This document shows positions 58,544-64,000 of a DNA stretch of 64,000 bases, one piece after another. The DNA is taken from positions 682,001 to 746,000 of the forward strand of contig NZ_JACAWV010000008.1 in assembly GCF_013390595.1 (NCBI RefSeq), written 5' to 3'. Positions within the stretch are counted from its first letter, which is position 1. Each line of letters opens with the position of its first letter. The notes below the pieces were generated by a model. The model made no database searches, had not been told where the DNA came from, and saw nothing but the letters and a program-made list of their open reading frames with translations. The position numbers and the translations under genes are program-made. The stretch comes from Rhizobium sp. RM. GTDB taxonomy: Bacteria; Pseudomonadota; Alphaproteobacteria; Rhizobiales; Rhizobiaceae.

Positions 58544-59408
58544 TACCGTTTCCCGTACCTCGGCCAAGGCCTTCCGCGATCCCGCCAGTGAAAGTCTGCC
58601 AGCGCGGCTGACTTTGATGGCCGTCGCCTTTTTGTTTCTCGCGGCTTTTCTTGTGCTGCCGGTGATTTCGGTGTTCTTTGAGGCATTCCGCAAGGGACCG
58701 GACGCATTCTGGGAAGCGATCGTCGAGCCGGATGCGCTTGCTGCCATCCGTCTGACGCTGTTGGTCGCGGCTATATCGGTGCCACTCAATCTTGTCTTCG
58801 GCGTCGCGGCTGCCTGGGCAATCGCCAAGTTCGAGTTCAAGGGCAAAGCGTTCCTGATCACCCTGATCGATCTGCCATTTTCGATCTCGCCGGTCATTTC
58901 CGGCCTGGTCTACGTCATTCTCTTTTCCTCACACAGCGTTCTTGGTCCATGGCTGAAAAGCTATGGCATCGAAATCCTCTTTGCGGTGCCGGGCATCGTG
59001 CTTGCCACGATCTTCGTGACCTTCCCCTTCGTGGCGCGAGAATTGATCCCGCTGATGCAGGAGCAGGGCAATGGCGATGAAGAAGCTGCCATCTCGCTTG
59101 GTGCGTCTGGCTGGCAGACCTTCTGGTATGTCACGCTGCCAAACATCAAGTGGGGGCTGCTCTACGGGGTACTGCTATGCAACGCCCGCGCCATGGGGGA
59201 GTTCGGTGCCGTGTCGGTAGTGTCAGGGCATATTCGTGGCGAGACCAACACCATGCCGCTGCATGTCGAGATTCTCTATAATGAGTACAACATGGTGGCA
59301 GCCTTTGCTGTGGCAACCTTGCTGGCTGGTCTCGCGCTCGTGACCCTCGTTCTCAAAACAATTCTTGAAATTCGCTTTGGCGCGGGCAACGCAGCCGGCA
59401 AGCATTGA
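58536..59408 (+). CDS. cysW: Sulfate ABC transporter permease CysW
   Basis: Second permease of the sulfate importer, 290 residues with six helices and the EAA loop [20 protein letters not shown]. The [20 protein letters not shown] segment is characteristic of CysW. Overlaps cysT by 8 bp; cysA starts 11 bp after its stop. Confidence 0.94.
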   Translation: MSDTVSRTSAKAFRDPASESLPARLTLMAVAFLFLAAFLVLPVISVFFEAFRKGPDAFWEAIVEPDALAAIRLTLLVAAISVPLNLVFGVAAAWAIAKFEFKGKAFLITLIDLPFSISPVISGLVYVILFSSHSVLGPWLKSYGIEILFAVPGIVLATIFVTFPFVARELIPLMQEQGNGDEEAAISLGASGWQTFWYVTLPNIKWGLLYGVLLCNARAMGEFGAVSVVSGHIRGETNTMPLHVEILYNEYNMVAAFAVATLLAGLALVTLVLKTILEIRFGAGNAAGKH

Positions 59409-59419
59409 AAGGCATCTTT

Positions 59420-60457
59420 ATGGAAGTGAAAGTTTCCAGCATCACCAAGCAGTTTGATCGCTTTCCCGCGCTGAACGACGTGTCGCTCGACATTCGCTCA
59501 GGCGAGCTGATCGCACTGCTTGGTCCGTCCGGCTCTGGCAAGACAACGCTGCTGCGTCTGATCGCCGGTCTGGAGCAACCGACCAAGGGCAGCATCTATT
59601 TCGGAGACGAAGATGCGTCACACCGGACGGTGCAGGAACGCAATGTCGGTTTCGTCTTTCAGCACTATGCGCTGTTCCGGCACATGACGGTGGCCGAGAA
59701 CATTGCCTTCGGGCTCAAGGTGCGCCCTTCCGACAAGCGCCCGCCGAAGGCCGAGATCCGCAAGCGCGTATCGGAGCTTCTGGACATGGTGCATCTGTCT
59801 GGCCTTGAGAAGCGTTATCCGAGCCAGCTTTCCGGTGGTCAGCGTCAGCGCGTTGCGCTTGCCCGTGCCGTCGCCATCGAGCCGAAGGTCCTGCTGCTCG
59901 ATGAACCCTTCGGCGCGCTTGATGCCAAGGTGCGTAAGGAACTGCGCCGCTGGTTGCGCGAGTTCCACGACCGCACCGGCCACACCACAATTTTCGTCAC
60001 CCACGATCAGGAAGAGGCACTGGAGCTGGCTGACCGCGTCGTCGTCATGAGCCAGGGCAAGATCGAGCAGGTCGGCACGGCTGACGATGTTTACGACACG
60101 CCGAACTCGCCTTTCGTATTTTCCTTTATCGGTGAATCCTCCAGCCTGCCGGTTTGCGTGCGCGGCGGCCATATACTCTTTCAAGGCGAGCATATTGGTA
60201 TCAACGAAAGCGGAGAGGCCGAAGGGGATCTTTTCTTCCGGCCGGAAGACGTGGAATTGACGGACGACAAACAGGCTCTTTATGGCAAGGTAACCACCTG
60301 TCGGAGACTTGCCGGAACGCGCATTGCCGAAATCGATATCGCCAATGCCGGTCACGAACCTTACCACCTTGAGATTGAAGTTCCACTCAACGCCGCTGTG
60401 GCCGTTGGGGCTGAACTGCGCTTTCGGCCGACACGGTGGAAGGTCTTTCGCAAATAA
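59420..60457 (+). CDS. cysA: Sulfate/thiosulfate ABC transporter ATPase CysA
   Basis: Cytoplasmic ATPase of 345 residues: Walker [19 protein letters not shown]-loop [14 protein letters not shown], signature [16 protein letters not shown], Walker [12 protein letters not shown] and H-loop [15 protein letters not shown]. The C-terminal third is a TOBE-like regulatory domain. The ATG at 59420 fits; an upstream TTG at 59405 overlaps cysW. It ends the sbp-cysTWA operon and is followed by a hairpin. Confidence 0.95.
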   Translation: MEVKVSSITKQFDRFPALNDVSLDIRSGELIALLGPSGSGKTTLLRLIAGLEQPTKGSIYFGDEDASHRTVQERNVGFVFQHYALFRHMTVAENIAFGLKVRPSDKRPPKAEIRKRVSELLDMVHLSGLEKRYPSQLSGGQRQRVALARAVAIEPKVLLLDEPFGALDAKVRKELRRWLREFHDRTGHTTIFVTHDQEEALELADRVVVMSQGKIEQVGTADDVYDTPNSPFVFSFIGESSSLPVCVRGGHILFQGEHIGINESGEAEGDLFFRPEDVELTDDKQALYGKVTTCRRLAGTRIAEIDIANAGHEPYHLEIEVPLNAAVAVGAELRFRPTRWKVFRK

Positions 60458-60468
60458 ACAGCTGAGGT

Positions 60469-60500
60469 GAGACCGCGATTGGCAATATTGCAGCGGTCTC
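60469..60500 (+). terminator. Hairpin after cysA
   Basis: GAGACCGC (60469-60476) and GCGGTCTC (60493-60500) form an 8-bp stem with a 16-nt loop and a weak T-rich end. It probably ends the sulfate transport transcript. Confidence 0.6.
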
Positions 60501-60632
60501 CACTTTCTCAAGCAGGTGTTCCGTCAGCTCATTTCTTGGGCGGAATAGAAAGTTTGGATCGTGACTGGTAGGGGATTGAAGCCCGCTGCCGGACTAGTCA
60601 CTTTGCTGAAAGCCGAGATAAACGGAAAATGG

Positions 60633-60657
60633 AAAAGGGCCGCCTGAGGCGACCCTT
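60633..60657 (-). terminator. Terminator of the 24-codon gene
   Basis: On the minus strand AAGGGTCGCC pairs with GGCGGCCCTT (one G-U pair, 3-nt loop) and is followed by TTTT, 63 bp after the small ORF stop. Confidence 0.75.
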
Positions 60658-60720
60658 CCATGAGTTTGGTCTTCTTTCAGACCCGGGACTGTTTCTCAAC
60701 GTTCCGAAGGTAGAGGGGTA

Positions 60721-60795
60721 TTAAACCGAGGGCTGCCCCGGCGAAACCGCACCCTTTCCATTGCCTGAACCAAAGACCGAAATCTCATTAGACAT
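60721..60795 (-). CDS. 24-residue peptide gene with ideal ribosome site
   Basis: The ORF begins at an ATG preceded by AAGGAGGTGATCC, nearly the full complement of the 16S rRNA 3' end, and encodes MSNEISVFGSGNGKGAVSPG plus four residues before TAA. It has no signal peptide, no cysteine and no run of one amino acid that would mark a classic attenuation leader. A terminator follows 63 bp downstream. No neighbour on the minus strand shares its transcript, so it may be an independent small-protein gene. Function unknown. Confidence 0.62.
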   Translation of the reverse strand: MSNEISVFGSGNGKGAVSPGQPSV

Positions 60796-60867
60796 TGGAT
60801 CACCTCCTTCCAGTACGTTGAACATAACTCGAAGGTAGTACGATTCCTGCCGAATGCAAGTCTGTCG

Positions 60868-61869
60868 TCACGAAACTGTCATCACGATTTTGCCGACGTG
60901 ATTGCTGCTTTCCATCAAACGATGCGCATCGGCGACCTCATCCAGAGTGAAAACCCGATTGATGACAGGGGCGATCTTGCCGCTTTCAATCAGCGGCCAG
61001 ACCTGTTCGACCAGCTCGTCGCGGATCGCCCGCTTCTCGTCTGCTGTACGCGGCCGCATGGTTGACCCTGTCACCGTCAGCCGTTTGACCATGATCGGCG
61101 TGAGGTTGATTTTCTCGGTCACTGCGCCGCCCAAAAAGGCGATGATGGACAGGCACCCGTCCTTTGCGAGTGAGGCGATGTTCTTTTCGAAATAGGCCGC
61201 CCCGATCATGTCGAGAATGACGTCGACACCCTTGCCATTCGTCTCCGCCTTTACGACGGTCGCGAAGTCCTCATCGCGGTAGTTGATGGCCCGTTTGGCA
61301 CCCAGCTTTTCACAGGCATCGCATTTTTCCTTTGAACCCGCCGTGGCAAAGACCTCAGCGCCGAAGGCCTTGGCAAGCTGGATCGCCGTCGTGCCGATAC
61401 CGCTGCTGCCCCCGTGGATCAGAACCGTCTCGCCTTCCGTCAGGCCGGCCATCTGGAAAAGATTGGCCCAGACGGTGAAGAATGTTTCGGGCAGCGCCGC
61501 AGCCTTTACCGCGTCGTAACCCTTAGGGAAGGGCAGGGCCTGTCCGGCCGGAACAATGCAATATTCGGCATAGCCACCGCCATTGGCCAGCGCGCAAACC
61601 TTGTCGCCAATCGCAAACTCATCAACGCCGTCGCCGAGTGCCATAACCTCTCCGGCGATTTCAAGACCGAGGATCGGGCTTGCATCCTTCGGCGGAGGAT
61701 AGGTGCCTTGCCGCTGGGCAACGTCAGGCCTGTTGACGCCAGCCGCCTGCACTTTCACGAGAATTTCTCCGGCACGTGGAGACGGCAACGCACCTCTGGA
61801 AAGCTGCATGACGTCGGGACCACCATGGGAGGGGAGGTCAACGAAACGCATGGTGACAGGCAGGGTCAT
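60868..61869 (-). CDS. NAD(P)H-quinone oxidoreductase, PIG3-like zinc-free MDR
   Basis: Medium-chain dehydrogenase/reductase of 333 residues without the catalytic zinc pattern, as in quinone oxidoreductases. The substrate domain has [18 protein letters not shown]; the NADPH-binding Rossmann motif is [21 protein letters not shown]. Homologues include PIG3/TIGR02824 enzymes, which reduce ortho-quinones. Substrate is not determined. An ATG six codons in is also possible. Single gene. Confidence 0.9.
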   Translation of the reverse strand: MTLPVTMRFVDLPSHGGPDVMQLSRGALPSPRAGEILVKVQAAGVNRPDVAQRQGTYPPPKDASPILGLEIAGEVMALGDGVDEFAIGDKVCALANGGGYAEYCIVPAGQALPFPKGYDAVKAAALPETFFTVWANLFQMAGLTEGETVLIHGGSSGIGTTAIQLAKAFGAEVFATAGSKEKCDACEKLGAKRAINYRDEDFATVVKAETNGKGVDVILDMIGAAYFEKNIASLAKDGCLSIIAFLGGAVTEKINLTPIMVKRLTVTGSTMRPRTADEKRAIRDELVEQVWPLIESGKIAPVINRVFTLDEVADAHRLMESSNHVGKIVMTVS

Positions 61870-61961
61870 GGCGGGTTCCTTCGTGCGGGCTGGTTCTCTG
61901 GTGGAGTTCCGACCCTAAGGGACGTATCCCGCTTATGGAAGAAGACCCTTTGTCGCGAGTG

Positions 61962-63764
61962 TCATTTTGTCTCGCCGAAACTGCGCAGGACAAGCCCGCC
62001 GTCGTCTTCCTTCGCCGCTTTCTTGATTGCCGCAATCTCGCTGCCGATCCGCTCCGGATTGGCAAGTACCAGGCCCTTGGGCAAAGTCAGAACGCCGATC
62101 GAGCAGCGCAGCAGCGAGAAATCCCGTTCATTGCCATGGCGATCCTGACCCTTCATGCGGCCTGCTTCGCGATCTTCCGGGGAATAAAGTTCCGCCACAT
62201 CGTCGTGGAAGTCGCTGAGCAGCCGTTCAAGGATTTCGGTCAGTTCCTCCACGGTCCAGTCGCGGACGCCGATGAAGAAGTCGTCGCCACCGATATGGCC
62301 CAGGAAGCAGTCTCCGGCGAAGAAATAACGTCGTATCAGGGCGGAAAACAGGCTGATGGCGTGGTCGCCGGCGTGAAAACCGTATTTGTCGTTAAACGGC
62401 TTGAAGTTATCGAAGTCGCAATAACAGAAGAACCGGGTTTCGTCGCCGTCGCTGCAACTGTCGGCAATGAATCCCCCGATGGCGCGGTTGCCGGGAAGGG
62501 CGGTCAGCGGGTTCTGGTCCTGCGCCATCTTCAGTTGTTTTTCATTGATGACCTTGATCAGCGAGGCAGCAGAAACGACACCGGCATAACGCATGTTTTC
62601 GGTCAGGATTACGCAGGCGCTTCCGCCCATGCTGGCAAACATGTTCATCAACTGGTCGGCATTTGCATCAAGTCCGACGATGGGCGCACCATCGACAAAG
62701 TGCGAGATCGTGCGCTCATACATCTTATTTTTCAGAAGATCGCGGCCGAACGGCTGATAGATATATTCTTTCAGGTGATATTCATTGATGACGCCGCGCG
62801 GTTCTCCGTTGGCATTGAGAACCGGAAAGAACGCCTGTTGCGGGTTCTTGCGGAAAAGTTCGAAGACGCTGTCAACGCTGTCATGTTCGTAGACCGTGGG
62901 AAGCCGTTCGATTTCGCGGCGGATCAGAATCTCGTCGAGCGTCTGGCTGCTGCGACGCGAGACGCCGATGCGGTTGAGATGCGGAAAACTCTGGGGAAGT
63001 TCACTTGTGAAGACGGTCGGTCTGGCAATCAGCCATCCCTGCACCAGATCGACGCCGTATTCGCGGCACGCGAGGAATTCGGCTTCGGTTTCGATGCCTT
63101 CGGCAATGACGCGAACGCCGAGAACATGGGCGATATTGACGATGTTGCGGACGAGATGCTGCTTGCGTGGATGGTGATCGACACCACTGATGAAATGGCG
63201 ATCGATCTTGAGATAGTCGAGCGGGAAGTCACACAGGAGTTTCATCTCGCCGTGGCCCGCGCCAAAATCGTCGATTGCCAGCTTGAAACCTTCGCGACGC
63301 ATGCGCTCGATCAGTGCATTGAACTCCGGCACGCTGGTATTGTCGAAACGTTCTGACAGTTCGAAGCAGATCGACGAGGCGGGGATACCCGCCTTTGCGA
63401 GATTGTCGACCAGCCTGTCGAGAATGCTGTCACCGTGACGGATCATTCTCACGTCAAGATTGAGGAAAAGCGTGGCAGACGAAAAGTCGGGCAACGTCGA
63501 GAACTTTGCCAGGGCTCTGCTTGCCAGCATCTGCTCGAAGTTGATCAACTCACCATCTTCCGCGGCCTGATCGAGCAATGCCAGCGGGCTGGAAAAGCCG
63601 AGGCGATCATAGCCGCGCATCAGCGACTCATAGCCGAAAATCGTGCCTGTTGTTGCTTCGACAATGGGTTGAAAGGCGGTTTCCAGTACCAGTTTCGCCA
63701 TGGGAAACATTTGCCCGGAGGCAAAACGCCGGATGACCTCTTGTTCAAACGTTGCCGCCGGCAT
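61962..63764 (-). CDS. EAL-CBS-GGDEF cyclic-di-GMP protein
   Basis: Soluble signalling protein of 600 residues in reversed order: EAL at the N terminus, a CBS pair in the middle, GGDEF at the C terminus. The EAL motif reads GYESLMRGYD (ESL in place of EAL) but NLDVRM, DDFGAGHGEMKLL, KIDRHF and AEGIETE are kept, so phosphodiesterase activity is possible. The GGDEF site reads GHIGGDDFFIG, a usually active variant. No membrane segments. I chose the ATG at 63764; the frame is open to 63878. Confidence 0.92.
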   Translation of the reverse strand: MPAATFEQEVIRRFASGQMFPMAKLVLETAFQPIVEATTGTIFGYESLMRGYDRLGFSSPLALLDQAAEDGELINFEQMLASRALAKFSTLPDFSSATLFLNLDVRMIRHGDSILDRLVDNLAKAGIPASSICFELSERFDNTSVPEFNALIERMRREGFKLAIDDFGAGHGEMKLLCDFPLDYLKIDRHFISGVDHHPRKQHLVRNIVNIAHVLGVRVIAEGIETEAEFLACREYGVDLVQGWLIARPTVFTSELPQSFPHLNRIGVSRRSSQTLDEILIRREIERLPTVYEHDSVDSVFELFRKNPQQAFFPVLNANGEPRGVINEYHLKEYIYQPFGRDLLKNKMYERTISHFVDGAPIVGLDANADQLMNMFASMGGSACVILTENMRYAGVVSAASLIKVINEKQLKMAQDQNPLTALPGNRAIGGFIADSCSDGDETRFFCYCDFDNFKPFNDKYGFHAGDHAISLFSALIRRYFFAGDCFLGHIGGDDFFIGVRDWTVEELTEILERLLSDFHDDVAELYSPEDREAGRMKGQDRHGNERDFSLLRCSIGVLTLPKGLVLANPERIGSEIAAIKKAAKEDDGGLVLRSFGETK

Positions 63765-64000
63765 CGAATTTTCTCCGCTCCTGTCGTTCCTTTCCGTGCC
63801 TTTAAAGGTGTTGATCAGACCTGGCGTGGAAGGACGTAATTTCTTTTGCGGCGAATGATGCATTGCAGCAGTCAACAAAAGCTTTCAGCTATGTGAAGCT
63901 TTTGTGAAGGTTGTGGCGGGTTGTAGAAATCTTGCGTGAGACGACGAAAAAGCGGTCGCTTTTCGTTAACCAAGATACAGAGATCTTGAGTTCAGCGTGC

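Noticed and set aside
57338-58897. 519-residue open frame on minus
   Set aside because: Antisense to sbp, cysT and cysW; highly charged low-information composition.

Overview
The window reads as ordinary chromosomal core sequence of an alphaproteobacterium of the Rhizobiaceae, most like the Agrobacterium/Rhizobium group. The support is an aa3 cytochrome oxidase cluster with coxF and SURF1, a GntR regulator beside bioY with BioR-type operator boxes, CcrM, a rhizobial-type homoserine kinase with a TTG start, SMC, a Coq7-like protein, and many small lipoproteins. GC-rich coding and dense short operons run throughout. I see no insertion sequence, prophage, CRISPR array, rRNA operon or plasmid-type gene.

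Layout. 0.2-6 kb holds housekeeping singletons: a surface-antigen-like lipoprotein, pdxH, a TauE/SafE exporter, a MazG-like protein, VOC and HAD enzymes, tldD and an IalB-like secreted protein. 6.2-15.5 kb is a plus-strand respiratory block, coxB-coxA-ctaB-coxF-ctaG-coxC-DUF983-surf1, running on into ispH-thrB-rnhA. 15.6-19.7 kb is a mixed stress and redox region: Dabb protein, peroxiredoxin, DsbD-like protein, YqgE, CsbD and a zinc-ribbon metallopeptidase. 19.7-26.0 kb is a minus-strand run in which thrC, an M16 peptidase and rimJ lead into a GGDEF/EAL protein. 26.2-30.7 kb holds a lipoprotein, a HAD enzyme, the bioR-bioY pair, DUF1284 and an unrecognised secreted protein. 31-39 kb carries ccrM, mutY-HAD and DUF721-dsbA-smc. 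39.4-52 kb carries a secreted VOC protein, ppdK, a Coq7-like protein, a dicarboxylate symporter, DUF1499, an MBL hydrolase, tRNA-Gln, mqo and tRNA-Pro. 52.3-60.5 kb is sulfate assimilation: cysH-cysD-cysN on minus, an Rrf2 regulator, then sbp-cysT-cysW-cysA on plus. The end holds a 24-residue peptide gene, a quinone oxidoreductase and an EAL-CBS-GGDEF protein.

How the genes work together. The cox block encodes the oxidase subunits together with its heme and copper assembly factors. The cys block imports sulfate (SbpCysTWA), activates it (CysDN) and reduces APS directly: CysH has the CC...CxxC iron-sulfur pattern, so no APS kinase is needed and none is present here. BioR probably represses BioY through the boxes between them.

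The most interesting non-coding signals are two look-alike candidate small RNAs in the convergent gaps after ccrM and after smc, a 24-codon gene with an ideal Shine-Dalgarno and its own terminator, CtrA-like half-sites upstream of ccrM, and an inverted repeat in front of sbp. I did not find a clearly new multi-gene system.
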